64,000 bases of DNA, from positions 1 through 64,000 of the forward strand of contig CAWVRF010001069.1 of assembly GCA_963932465.1 (NCBI GenBank). The letters are read 5' to 3'. Made by a program: the position numbers and the translations under genes. The notes under the pieces were generated by a model. The model ran no database searches, was not told the origin of the DNA, and saw nothing but the letters and a program-made list of their open reading frames with translations. Within the stretch, counting starts at the first letter, position 1. The number at the start of each line of letters is the position of its first letter. The DNA is from Maratus speciosus (lineage: Eukaryota; Arthropoda; Arachnida; Araneae; Salticidae). Of the stretch, positions 11,438-23,160 are shown piece by piece.

Positions 11438-12797
11438 CAGAGTTGGGCAGTATCGAAAATACATGTATTTGAAATACATTTTCAAAATACATTTGTATTT
11501 TGTATTTTAAACGGACTAAAGGAAAATATTTTGGTAATGTATTTTGAAATGATTTTTCCAAGTATTTTGTATTTTAAAAATACTCAAAATACATTTCTGT
11601 CGATTTCAAGCTGCTTTTTTAAAACCGCAAAATCTAAGATTCACAAAAGCAAAATACGTGCCTGACTGTTTTGTTTCGTCTTAGGATTATAATGAATGCA
11701 TCTGCTCTGCTGAAGTATTTTTGCTGAATGATTACAAAACGTTCTAGTTTTTATAGTTCTAACGTTGCTATGAGAATGAAAAACTACTGTGTGATAAACA
11801 GGAAGAATCATTTAGAGTTTTGCTGTGTATTCTATTTTTTAAATACCATAGAAATATAATGCAGTTAGTTATTTAGGAGACTCATGAAAGAATGACTCAG
11901 CCCCCGCTGGTAATGTATCAAGTGAATTAATTATTTGGGATAATACAGTTGGGCTGTATTAGGCGGGAATTTTTTAAAAAATAATTTCTGTTGATAATGT
12001 TGTTAAAAAGTTAACGCATTATGCATGTGTAAAACAAGGTCTACTTTTATAAGTGGAACTTTTCAAGCCACAACTAACTTTAAAACTCATTTAAAGGTAA
12101 GATTTTTGGTTTTATAACGGTTATGCATTGATTGAAACATTATTTTTTATAGCTCCTTTGTATTCATTGTATTAATGTTCAGGTATAATTTACCCCTCTT
12201 GTGATATTTATTAAATGGAGAATGAATTTTATTACATAAATATAGTTCTATTTATTGATATATTTATTATTACAAATACAGTATGTATATGTTTAAATAC
12301 AGTTTTACAATATAAATGAATGAGATATTCAATACGTTATGAAAATTTAAAGTCATTTTAATAAAATCACTTATTCAAGATTGATGAAACTTTAAGACAG
12401 ACCACGACGAAGAGCGATGCATTGATTACAGGCACTTTTAATTTATTAAACTCTAAAAGATCATTACTAAAGCTCACTACTAAAAGAAAAAAATAAGAAA
12501 AAACATTATTTGGTGTCATTTCCGCATATTATGATATTCCTAGGTCTTAAACAAAAACATTTAGCATGTTGTTTATTTTATATTTCTCTTTAAATTATTT
12601 CTTATTTTTTATTCATGTGAAGCACTCATATTTGAGTTGCAGTGATCGAGGCATTAATGAATTATCTATCTATCTATCTATTATCTATATATATATATAT
12701 ATACAGACTTCCAACAAAGGGGGTTATGCAATTCGTGTATATCCATGCATAACTCTTGAACTGATGCTACGATTTTCAATCTCGCTCACTCTTCTTC

Positions 12798-12836
<39 letters not shown>

Positions 12837-15017
12837 AAGGGTTTAGTTTGAAGGTGACAACGTTTCGATTTCAACAGGACAATACTATAAACCTTTTTTT
12901 GGTTTTATAAACATTAACTTTCGTAAAAATGAAGCTATCATCGCGAAATTTTAATATATCATCCAACGTGTACTGAACGTCAAAATGAGCGATATTAAAT
13001 AGCTAAGGGAATTAAGCAAAATGAACGTGAATTACTGTTCTGCACCAAGTAAGTAACCAGATTTTACCCGAACGCACATCAACCAGAGATGCCGTTTGGG
13101 TCAGGTGGAAGCTCATTCTTTCATTGTGGGTCGGGTTCGAGTTGGTTTGACCCTAATTCGAGTTCTGGTCTGTTCTAGTTGACACTTGCGGGATGGGTTT
13201 GAAACAGTGCTGAAATCGTAAGAAAAAAGTCACGGTTTCCTGCGGATTCAGTTCCAGCTGAAAAAATTGCACTTTTAAAATCCTTAATAAGAGTTGTCGG
13301 GAGGGGGGGGGGGGAATCTATGTTCTTAATATCCTCATCTGAGCAGTCTCTCTTAGGCTGTGAAAACAGAGGTAGGCGCTGTAACTTTATTGATTAAATA
13401 GAGAGTGTACAGAGCTTCTTAAAAATAATTCAGGTGGTATACGGCGTATATCTCCGTATATCCTCCACTACATCGCTGGTTTGTTAACCTATTTTAAAAA
13501 TAAACTTCACTATATTGTTTAAAATGAAAAAAACTATTATTTTGTCTAACTGTTACTACGCAAACATACACGGCCCGAAATAACAGGTCTCGGCCCGAGC
13601 CCAACCCGTAAAAAAATCTTTTTAGCCCGTCCCGTCCTGTACAAAAAAAAAAAAAAAAAAATAAATAAATAAATATTGGCACAGCCTGGTATAAAAGCTA
13701 AAAGTTCGGCTCGATCCCAGCTCGTACAAAACTTTGATTAACCCGGTCCAACTGAATTTCAACAAATATTGATTTTTACGCCAATATGGTTAAAAATCGT
13801 CTCGTATGAGGAATTCTGACAAAAAATACTTATTTTAGCTTTTTTTCATGTTTATACTTTTCATTTTTAAGAAAACATGCTGGACTGCGATATTTATCTT
13901 TTAAATGTATCTGTATTTGTATGGAAAAATCTTAGTTATCATTTAAAATCTAATCCACATTCTAATCCACATTCCATGGTGTGGAGACTTAAATATATGA
14001 AAAATGCTATAGCATAAAATCTTCCAAGACGGAATCGACAGGAAAGGAGAATATCCGTTATAGACAGGTTTCGTTCTTAGAAGGTACATAGTTTGTTGTA
14101 AATGTATTCTTTTCGCGCGTGTTATTATATTCATTTTGCATGGATCAACACATTTTTCAGTTTTACACATGATTCGTCTTAGGCAGGTTCTTTTTCACAG
14201 TTTCTTTTTCTGTGCTTTAACTTCATTGCCTAGAGATACTATATGTACTATTCTTTAAAAATAATAAATTTAGCAATTTAATTGTAGAATAATGGCGATT
14301 TTTAAAAATACACATTTTGTGCAAAAACTGTTGGGTCGTACCAGATTTTACTGATTTTTGCATAGGCCAGACCGGGAAGGGACGGACCAAACATTTTCAT
14401 ACGTGTTGGGTCGGGACCGAGCTTGAAAATTTTGGACAGTGCAGACCTCTATGAAGAATGAAGTTCAGAATCTTGATTATCCCCACCAGTTCTTTTTTAT
14501 TGTAAATTTTGCCATATTTTATCAGGACGTTTTCTTGATCCAATTAGGCCAAATTTTCTGTTATGAAAAACCGATGATAAAAGATTAAAAATTCTGTATA
14601 AGATGCTCATCCCCAAGGGACTAAGCCTCGATTCAGCCCGTAAAAAAAGAAGTCAGTCCCGGACCGGAAAGAATGATGTCGAGGTCCTGACCGGCCCAAG
14701 CCTTCAGAAAAACATAAAACCCGTGCCTGACCCGGAAAGAGTGAAATCCAGGTCCGGCTCGATCAGCCGACATGAATCTCTCCGGAATCTGAATGAAAAT
14801 TGGCCTGCCAGGCACGGCCGGGGCAGACCTGTAACCTTATGCCCAAACTTTTAAAATTTTAAATGTATTTTGTATTTTCAATGTATTTTGAAAATACATG
14901 TATTTTGTATTTGGATATTTTAAAATTCGAAAAGTATTTTGTATTTTAGGTTCTAAAACTAATGTATTTTGTATTTTGTATCGAAAATGACTTTTCGATA
15001 TATTTTGCCCAACTCTG
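11438..15017. mobile_element. hAT-type insertion B, 3.58 kb, nested in A
   Basis: Termini CAGAGTTGGGCAGTATCG (11438) and TTTTGCCCAACTCTG (to 15017) with a perfect 8 bp duplication ATCAGGGA (11430-11437, 15018-15025). Both subterminal regions are packed with GTATTTTGTATTT-like repeats in opposite orientation. The interior has no recognisable transposase. It holds a (TCTA)n/(TA)n run near 12664-12702, a T run near 12800-12831, and GC-richer GGGTCGGG/CCCGACCC segments (13100-13200, 13560-13640, 14380-14420, 14640-14830). Confidence 0.9.
14466..14640 (+). mobile_element. Fragment related to the piggyBac MITE at 9560
   Basis: Blocks CTTGATTATCCCCACCAGTT, TTTTATTGTAAATTTTGCC, a variant of CCGATTAAATTAGACAAAAA and the AAAAATTCT...AAGATGCTCAT stretch follow the order of 9668-9818. 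Termini and TTAA duplications are not present. Confidence 0.6.
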
Positions 15018-15235
15018 ATCAGGGACTACCTGAATATAAATTTTTATTAAATTCCGTGCTTTAGTTCTTGAGTTAGAGCGCCCACAAAATTTCTGTCACA
15101 CACAGACAGACATTTTGTAAAAACATGTTTTTCGGGCACTCTGACCCCTAAAACGTGTAAATCCGTCGAAAACCGGAATTCGAAAATTTTCATGAATCCA
15201 ATACTTTCCTCTTGTAAAGATAGAAGAAAGTAAAA

Positions 15236-16069
15236 ATTAAATAATATCTATCAGCATATACACTGGCCTCCAAAAGTTAAGGTAGACAGACTAAATCCAT
15301 TCGATTGCTCACGTTTTGTCGAATATCTACAAAACTTATTGGCGAATTGTTCTTGAACTTCTGGGATGAAAAGAACATGTTTCATTTCATATTTCTCGGT
15401 GAAGATTTAGTCGGGGGTACAATTAGGGGCTAATAATAAATTTAATAATGAAATAATATTTGCGATCACCTATGTAACAGGAAAGGCTGGAAATGGTTTG
15501 TCACTGTGGTAAATGACTATTTGGGTCCTGTTCAACATTTGTATGCATTTGTGTAAGCATAGCACTCATATTCGTGAAGATGTTAACGTTTTTCTGAAAA
15601 ACTCAAACTTTTTTTTTTATAGCATACAGAGTTTTCAACCAAATTTAACACAACTTTCCAAAAACCTGACAAAGAACAGTAGAAACAGTATACTGCAATT
15701 AAAACATGAATATATTGAATATTTGATAAGATATGGGCATTTTTATGAGATAATTTTTAACTGCGCACGCGCGGAAGATTTCAAAATTTTTATTTCATAA
15801 TTTGGTACTCAGTATTTTGGGGCAACTTCTATAAAAAGTCCAGTCAAATGTTGTGAAAAATTAGGAAGATGTAGTGAGCTGATTGAAAAGTTGTGTAAAA
15901 TCCCTTATAATAAAGCTATTTTTAGGAAGCAACTTACTATATCGACCCCATCTTTGTGAATTTTCGCGATATTTACGAATCGCGATTGTAAATGTTCGCC
16001 TAGGATAATGCTGCTTACTTGCTTAATGACAAAATTATTTTGCGTTTGCGTATTCGGGATAGAACATAA
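15236..16069. other. Gene-free part of hAT A
   Basis: No recognisable gene or repeat end. The open frame at 15513-15800 shows no domain and has ordinary AT-rich composition. Confidence 0.4.
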
Positions 16070-16071
16070 TA

Positions 16072-16876
16072 CAGTGGAACCTCTCTGTAAGGGCTACATA
16101 CCGTTCCATCGAAAATTGGCCCTTATGAGGGGTGGCCCTTGAATAGGGGTGACAAAAAAACAACAACTAAAATAAGGAAATCACAACCTATGTAGGTGAA
16201 AAAACTGTTTATTAACATTTTCAAACTCTATATATATGATTGAAAACATTTTCTATTGAATTTTGTTTACTTTTCATAATTTTTTCACAGACAATTTTGG
16301 TTTCTCATGATTTTTTTACTTTATGGAACAAATTACTTAAATTTGCATAATTTATTAATGCCTTAGAATGAGATATTAGTTCATTTATTTATGCTAGCGT
16401 TTTTACACACAAGTGCAAAAATTGTGCTTCAATATGCATTCACAGTTTTAGTAAATGTGGAATCAGTTTTTCTAGATAACCTGTTATCCTTTGTGGGCCC
16501 ACAACAAAGGGTCAAGTTTTCCCTCCAACCCAACCCCTACAGGTTGAAAGGTCTAACAAAGTGTGAGGAACACATGTTTGTCGTCCTTCATTGTGTTTCT
16601 AAATCCTCCCCATCTCCCCCTGCCTTCTTTGTTGCAAGTGCAGTTGTCTGCTGAACTCTTACCTTTTGGTTCAGAAATTCAATACACCTGTTTAAGATTT
16701 AAGGCACATGTGAAAAAAATGGCCTTTATGAGGGGTAGGTGCGGCCCCTAATAGAAGTAAATTTAGCATGTCTATGGGAAAAATTTTCGTTCCTAAAAAT
16801 ATTGGCCCTTAATAGAGGTGGCCTTTGAATAGGGGTGGCCTTTGAATAGGGGTGGCCTTTAAAAGAAGTTTCACTG
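16072..16876. mobile_element. Tigger/mariner-like MITE, 805 bp, nested in hAT A
   Basis: Flanked by TA (16070-16071 and 16877-16878). Left end CAGTGGAACCTCTCTGTAAG, right end AAAAGAAGTTTCACTG; the inverted match is imperfect beyond the first ten bases. Subterminal GGCCCTTGAATAGGGGTG-type motifs repeat near both ends (16135, 16805-16855). A truncated relative is at 1241. No transposase: open frames 16391-16654 and 16563-16751 cross repeat sequence. Confidence 0.8.
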
Positions 16877-17719
16877 TATTAATTTTCAGCAACAAAAAAA
16901 AAAAAATTATAATTGAAATCAAAAAGATAAAAAATCCGAAAAAGAAGGAAGGGTTAAGCATGTGACAAGATAAAGATACGTTTCGACAATTATTATATAA
17001 GCAGCATAGCGGTTCTATATTTGCTAATATAAAACCAATCGTTCTAGGACGGGGGAAACATTTAAAAATGCACCCCTAATTATGATTTACGTGTGGTAAT
17101 TGCTTAAATCGCATCTTACAATAAAAAAATTATAATTCGCTCCGTAATTAGAGAAAATATTTTTCTACCTTTATGTATATTTACCGTATTACGAGCACCC
17201 CTTTCCTTGTGTCATGGTGCTACCATTAATTATTTGAACACATTTATATTTCTTAATTAAAGTTTGTTTGAACTGCTTTAAGTACAAATATAAATAAAGA
17301 CGAACGCTTAAAAATTCGGGGAGAGATGGTAAAATCTAATTTCTTAGGAGGTATGCCATTGTGGTGGGAGGTAGCAAGCAGCTGAAGCACCCATTTTTTA
17401 GGGATGTCCGTTATTTACATAGCTGTCAACATTCCTTATTTTTAAAGTCAAACAAAAATATTTTGAACAAGAAATTTAATTTATTAAAATAAAAAAGAAC
17501 CCCATAGAAACAAGGCACATTTCATTAAACAAAATTTCAGGTTCAAAATTTGTTTATTTGACCTGGAGAAAACCCCGGAAGGTTGGCTTGGCAGGTATGT
17601 ATTTATAGTTATTGAATTTTTTTTTTGGGGGGGGGGGGTGTAGGGAGGAGAGGTTTGGGTATATGAGGCGCTAAGTGAAGTTCTGCACACAGGCGCCGGA
17701 TACTTCTGGCGCGCCCCTG

Positions 17720-17800
17720 GGCTGATAGGGACTATACCGACGCAGAGAGTGACATTATGTTTTTGATTTTTTCAGATGAAATAATTCTCATTTCAATCAG
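17720..17800 (+). pseudogene. pogo-type transposase C-terminal zinc-finger remnant, 3' part
   Basis: Continues the frame broken at 10008: after removing one copy of the 8 bp duplication the codons run RDYTDAESDIMF. In related proteins this is where a Cys and an acidic loop precede the last Cys pair; here Tyr replaces the expected Cys. The frame then decays. This is the 3' exonless tail of the same pseudogene. Confidence 0.55.
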
Positions 17801-18905
17801 CAAGCTTTTTTTTTTTGTTTTACACGTTAAAAAACAAAATTAGAAACATAATGGAAAGAAGACTGTGAGAGACATCGTAAAGAATTTTAGAAATTTGACA
17901 AAAATACTTATTTATTAAAAATTGCGTATATTTTCTGTGCATAAGAAATGTTATTAATCAATAAAATTTATTAAAATAATATTCTTATTGCTTAATAATT
18001 GTCATTAGCTCTATTTGTGTGATCTTTTGGGAAAAAAAACTTAGGTAGCCGGAATTTAGACCTCATTTTAAAAACTCAAAATTTGAATACTTTCGGAATT
18101 TTGCTTTTTATAAACAGAAAACGCCTTTTAAACTGATTTTTTTTTTTCCAAACAGGTGTAAAACATGTCAAGGTACCCTGCTGTCACTTTTTATTTTATT
18201 AATTTTGAAAATTGTATGATCTAGATTGAAAACAAAAGTGGTAGCCGGTATTTGGACCTTTTCCTCTAATATTTCATAGGCGTAACCAGCCATTTGAACG
18301 GGGGGGGTGCCCAGACTTTTTAACCTGAACATGTTGGATACAAACAATATCTTATATAGTAAAACCTGCTAAAACCCCACAAAACCGGTTGAATTTCCGT
18401 TTTAGACAGGTTTTCATCTTAGAAGGTATAACTGTGTGGTATTTCTTTTGAAAAGGGCTCAAATGCGATTTTTGTTTGCGTGAGAAGGGTTTCAAAACAT
18501 TAAAACTAAATCTAATGGTTAAAAAAAAAAAAAAAAAAAAAAGATATGTAAATGTCCTTGCAGCAGTGACATAAGACCGTGATTAAGTGTGGTCACAAGT
18601 GTAAAACCTTTTGTCACCCTAACTTCTTATAAAGATTTAAAAAGGCCTTTAATCATGCTGGGAACTTCTATAGGCACGGGGGAACACTGCATGAGATCTA
18701 AAATTATCTCAGTCAAAGTCTAAGTAGATGAAATTTTGCCGGATAATAAATCTGAGATAATACATGCAGTACACCAGTACATACGCACGAAAATTTTTCA
18801 GAATGTACGATTACTTCTTAGGGATCACCGGAGGGACCCAAGACATTTTAGAGGAAAGTCTATATAAATAATTATTATAATATTATAAATAATTATAATA
18901 TTCAT

Positions 18906-19087
18906 TAATACCGTAATTTCCGGCCTATAATCCGCGGATCAAACAATCGTGTTTCGACCCAGAAATTTTATTTCATTATTGAAGTTAAATATTTATCGCG
19001 ATTTAACAAGTTACGTTTTATGAAACACGATTTCTGGATCCGAACATAATTGTTTGATCCGCGGATTATAGGCCGGAAATACGGTAA
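18906..19087. mobile_element. Palindromic MITE, ~180 bp
   Basis: TACCGTAATTTCCGGCCTAT at 18909 is mirrored by ATAGGCCGGAAATACGGTA ending at 19086; the arms continue with ATAATCCGCGGATCAAACAA for ~70 bp. ATTCAT flanks both sides (18900-18905 and 19087-19092). No coding. Sequences of the CCGTATTTCCGG type recur as MITE termini in animals; the family is not determined. Confidence 0.75.
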
Positions 19088-19319
19088 TTCATGTTTTTAC
19101 CACAGAATGTATCGAATGATGAAGCAGGTCATGATAATATACACTGAATTTTATCAAGATGATAAAAATTATACTATCATGATGCAACTGTAATAATAAA
19201 CATAGGTGCTTATCTGTCTCTGTGTGTGTGTACGCACGCGCGCTGAACTCTGTAAAAACAATGCAGCGCACAGCCGTAAGATTTGACAGGACCTGTATGT
19301 CTGAACTCATGCCTATCGA

Positions 19320-19700
19320 AGAAAATTTCTGGAATTTTTCAATTAATTTTTTATGCGAAGTTTTTCGCATTTTGCGGCAGTTTTTTTTCAAATTAGTAAA
19401 AGATAATCCGAATTCAATATTTTATCCAGTAAACTTTGTCTTCTTTTCAATAAAGTGGTTTTCGAGATTCCTACAACGATTTTTCAGTTTTTAACAATTT
19501 TTTAATGTTATTTTTAGAGGGTATTTTTCGCATTCCGCGGTGATTTTTTTTTTCGACATTCCTAAAAGTGATCCGGTTTAAATCTTTTACCCAATTAGTT
19601 AATATCGTTCCCTGTGTTTTTTTAATATTTTCCGAATTTTTAATGCGATTTTTTGTGGGGGTTTCCGTGCTTTGAGGCGATTTTTTGACCTTTTTTTAAA
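19320..19700. repeat. Degenerate ~150 bp tandem repeat
   Basis: TTTTTCGCATTTTGCGGCAG near 19363, TTTTTCGCATTCCGCGGTGA near 19526 and TTCCGTGCTTTGAGGCGA near 19662 lie in similar contexts (AAAGATAATCCGAATTC / AAAGTGATCCGG). The two opposing open frames here are repeat-derived. Confidence 0.5.
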
Positions 19701-20169
19701 CAGAAAAATCTCTCCGGTAATTTTTGCAATTGCCGTGATTAAATTCGAATTGAAATAATGTCAAATCAGTTCTTATAAGAAAGCTGAAAATGTAATTTGG
19801 CTCGAAATAAAAAACGCAATAATTCAAGATTCCCTTGTTTCGAGACAGAAGAGATCGTAACTTGCTCGGGAGTACATTGCCGAAGGTAGTCCCCCCCCCC
19901 CCCCCACACACACCTGTCCTTGATTTGTTTCATTCTATATTTATTTAAAAAAAACAACCAACGAAACTCCTCTAGTAATGAATTTTTCTTTGAGGGACAG
20001 TGTTTGAAATAACATGCGGGATTGCGCGATTTTTTGCACAGAAAAGGAAAGTCCCGCATAATAAAAAATGCTGTGCAGTATTTCCCTCCTCCAAATTTTT
20101 TCAGAGACCTGTGATTCTTCAGTGAGTATTTTAAAATGTTTTTGAAGTCCCCGATTTTTATTTCTTTTA

Positions 20170-20860
20170 TGGAATTCCTCATCGGTCCCGGAAGAATTTG
20201 AGAATTTCTTCGAACGATCGCGGAAAAATATCGGGAATTTCGATAAAACAGTGCAGAAAGTAATCGCCAATTTCGTCAAAAGATTGCGCAAAAATATTAC
20301 AAATTTCGATAAACGATTGACGAAAAAATTTTGCAAATTCGTCAAAATGTCGCGGAAAAGAGTAGAGAATTTTGTTAATTGGAACGGAGAGACATCGAGA
20401 ATTTTCCCGATCGTTCGCGCAAAACTATCCTGAATTTCGACAAATGATCTCCCTGTAAAAAAATCAGTTTCGCCAAGCGGTCGCAACAGAAAATACATTT
20501 CGTCAGAGGTTCGCGGTAAAAACGAGAATTTCATCAAAGGATCGGAGAAAGAAAGCACGAATTTCGTCAAAAGATTTCGGAAAGAAAAAGCGAATTTCAT
20601 CAAAAGCTCGTGGAAAGAAAACGCGAATTTCATCGAAAGATTGTGCTAAAGAAATGCCAATTTCGTCAAAATATCGCGTTAAAAAATGCGAATTTCGTCA
20701 AAAGATCGCGGTAAAAAACACGAATTTTGTCAAAGGTTGCTGGTGAAAGTGCGGATTTCGACAAAAAATCGCGTAGAAAGACGTGAATTTCGTTCAACGA
20801 TTTTGAGAAAAATTGTAAATATCATGAAATGATCGCAGAATAAAATCGCGAATTTGATCA
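20170..20860 (+). repeat. ~36-42 bp minisatellite (AATTTCGTCAAA...GATCGCGGAAAA)
   Basis: Around 17 degenerate units of AATTTCGTCAAAAGATCGCG followed by an A-rich stretch. The 230-codon minus-strand open frame (19941-20633), with Lys-Phe repeats, is produced by this array and is not a gene. The same unit forms the body of the hAT element at 61147-61899. Confidence 0.8.
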
Positions 20861-21810
20861 AAATGTACTGCACTGGGCTAAAAGGTTGAAACTGGGTTCC
20901 TTTTCCTACTTTCAAAAGAACGCCGCAAAACGAGAAGAAACTCTAAAAATCGTATAAAAATTTTCAGAGGAAAAAAATTACTATATTGACTTCAAAGACT
21001 ACAACCATATTCTTTTTACGAATGTCAAAAAATAGCCGCGAAACACGAAATTCAACCAACCAACCAACCTCCAGATTAATTTGAATTTTCTGTGCTATTA
21101 TTTTTAATTGTCAAAGGAGGCGTACCACCCCTCCCCCCTTTCTACCGGCTAAACTCATTTTGAAATTATCGTTTCACATCTGCATTCCCTTACAATTTTT
21201 TTATTATTATTATTTCTAGACTTTAAACTACGAAAGCAAAGAAATGAATAGTTTCTATCCTGGTCAAGAACTTGCGTTAACTTCTCATGAAATTGCAGAA
21301 GCATGCAATAGAAAGAACGGCATTAAAAAAAAAAATCTCCCACAAACAAAAGATGTCAAAGTGGGATTATAAAGCCACCATTTTGACTTAGTATGAATGA
21401 TACAGATTCTTGTAAATATTCTAGTTTTAAAAAAGCTAAACAACCTAATTTTCTTACAATAAAGAAAAAAAGAAAGGGAAAAAAAAGAATGTGGGTTTCT
21501 TTTTTTATGACATTTCAAAACTAGGCTGTTAGTTTTCTGAACTAAACTAATTTGCTAAACTAATTGAATTCTGCTTTTTCTTCTTCTTTTTTCGTTTGTA
21601 GATTTCGATTTTTTAAAATAATTGTGCTTGAGTCTGCGCAAGCGGGGGGATGCCCGGGCACCCAGGGCACCCCCCTGGTTACGCCTATGTATTTCTACAT
21701 ATTTCAAGGACCCGATAACGCTAAAGGAAGAGAGGCAAAGGACATATTCATCATTCACACCCCTTCCTAAACTGTCACAAATAATAGAACAAATTTTGGA
21801 TGTTTTAGGT

Positions 21811-21937
21811 CAGCCCTACTCAACAGGCCGCATGTGGCCCGGCGACGTTTTATGTGCGGCCCAAGACACAATCGCTAATCCACATTTACAAAAGTTATGT
21901 TCATAAATATATATTTTAGATCTTTACTCTTTTATTA
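21811..21937 (+). mobile_element. hAT-like left end, interrupted
   Basis: CAGCCCTACTCAACAGGCCG followed by CATGTGGCCCG and GTGCGGCCCAAG resembles the GGCCGCATGTGGCCC terminus class of hAT elements. A Tigger-like element inserts at 21940; no right end identified. Confidence 0.4.
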
Positions 21938-21939
21938 TA

Positions 21940-22764
21940 CAGTCGGACCGCGTTATCCCGACTCCCGGTTTTCCCGTCACTCCGCTTATTACGTCAGTTC
22001 TTCAAAGTCCCGATTTTCTGTATTTGATTTCAATGTAAATAAACTCCGGATTTTACGTCGTTGAATAATTTTCAACTCCGGATATCCCGACGGTTTAAGA
22101 AAATTGTCCGTTTTTCATAATCCACCTTATAAGCACGGAAATTAAACGGTAAGAAAGATCTTAGCCAAACTTTTCGCAAAAGTGTCTAAAATACCTGTTG
22201 AGATAAATGAGTAATTTTACTTCAATCCTTTATGTGAATAAATAAACCCACACACTATGAATGACCCACTTAAGCTCCAGATAGACACATCAGTGTACTC
22301 GCGGTCTTTTTGTTCTAGTCAGGCGGCGCTTTCTTGTGGTTACACGGCGTTTTTCAACAGACTAAAACCAAAGCATTGCATTGCATTGAAACGATCAGAA
22401 ATTATCTAACATCCATTTCTGCAACAACGAATATTGATTACAATTCATTGTATAATATTGAAAAAAGAATTGTAGGAAGCAAATCTAGGGATAAGTAAAC
22501 CTTAATTCATCAAGATTTGATGTAACAATAAAAAGACAAGTCATCATAAATCTGATTTATATTCTTTTCAATTTTGTTTTTGTGTTTATTTGGTTTAAAA
22601 ATAATGTTTTATTGCTTATAACTGCAAAAAACAGTTATGAATTTAAAATTGTCTTAAATTAAGTAAAAGTACAGCTTTTTTATAGACATATTTTTCTCCA
22701 ACTCCGCTTACGACGATACTTTTTTCTGGTCATTAGAGTGTCGAGATAACGAGGTTCGACCGTG
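21940..22764. mobile_element. Tigger-like element, 825 bp, no transposase
   Basis: TA-flanked (21938-21939, 22765-22766). Left end CAGTCGGACCGCGTTATCCC, right end mirror GATAACGAGGTTCGACCGTG. Subterminal CTCCGGATATCCCGAC-like motifs recur (22000-22095) and CTCCGCTTACGACG near the right end mirrors CTCCGCTTATTACG on the left. Interior is non-coding. Confidence 0.75.
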
Positions 22765-22980
22765 TATATTTTTATGGGAAGAAAAATCTTACCTGTTGTT
22801 TATAATTAATATAAAATTATGTTAATACAGCCTAAATGCCTCTTGCTTAGTCAAAAGATATTTTTTTCTTTTTGTATGTAGTCCTATTTGTACTACAACG
22901 GCATATACATTTTTTAATCTTCAACACTGATTGAACATTATTCCAAATTAATTAAATTTGCACTTGTTTTTTCTGTATTT

Positions 22981-23160
22981 AAAAAATATGCATATATAAA
23001 AATTTTGTATTGAGCAAAATGCTAATTGTGTAGCTAACACTGCTCATTAAGTCTGAATGTTTGTCTCGAAAATATATAAAAAATTTGTATTGAGCAAAAG
23101 ACTGATAGTGTAGCTAACACTGCTCATTAGGTCTGGACGTTTGTCTCGAAAACATTGGAC
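22981..23160 (+). repeat. 80 bp tandem duplication
   Basis: TTTTGTATTGAGCAAAA...GTGTAGCTAACACTGCTCAT occurs at 23004 and 23084 with a few substitutions, followed each time by TGTTTGTCTCGAAAA. Confidence 0.8.

Larger units (their letters stand above)
10009..17719. mobile_element. hAT-type insertion A, 7.7 kb including nested elements
   Basis: Terminal inverted repeats CAGGGGCGCGCC (10009) and GGCGCGCCCCTG (to 17719) are perfect over 12 bp. A perfect 8 bp target duplication GGCTGATA lies at 10001-10008 and 17720-17727, as expected for hAT. The motif GCACACAGGCGCC occurs near both ends in direct orientation. No hAT transposase is visible. Inside are a ~155 bp tandem repeat, hAT insertion B and a Tigger-like MITE; without these it is roughly 3.3 kb. 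Confidence 0.85.
8863..18266 (+). mobile_element. pogo-like element, ~1.4 kb of own sequence split by nested insertions
   Basis: Left end GAGGAGAAGGTCCAAATACC after TA; right end is the mirror (GGTATTTGGACCTTTTCCTC) before TA at 18267. The terminal motif is repeated inside both ends: a palindromic double copy at 9252-9292 and one copy near 18045-18070. TA target and a C-terminal zinc-finger transposase remnant fit the pogo/Tigger branch. Own sequence is 8863-10008 minus the piggyBac MITE, plus 17720-18266; the rest is inserted hAT DNA. Confidence 0.75.
18275..21689. mobile_element. Candidate TIR element (CATAGGCGTAACCAG ends), 3.4 kb
   Basis: CATAGGCGTAACCAG at 18275 is mirrored by CTGGTTACGCCTATG ending at 21689, both followed inward by G/C-rich GGGGTGCCC. 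TATTT directly flanks both sides. If real, the element contains a palindromic MITE and two minisatellites. Only 5 bp of flanking match makes the pairing uncertain; they could be ends of two unrelated hAT copies. The left end abuts the pogo-like element's right boundary. Confidence 0.35.

Noticed and set aside
12566..12910. 114-codon open frame
   Set aside because: Built on (TCTA)n, (TA)n and a long T run inside hAT B; low-complexity Ile/Tyr/Phe.
19941..20633. Longest open frame of the window (230 codons, minus)
   Set aside because: Its protein is a Lys-Phe-Phe repeat produced by the AATTTCGTCAAA minisatellite; no domain and no splice context.
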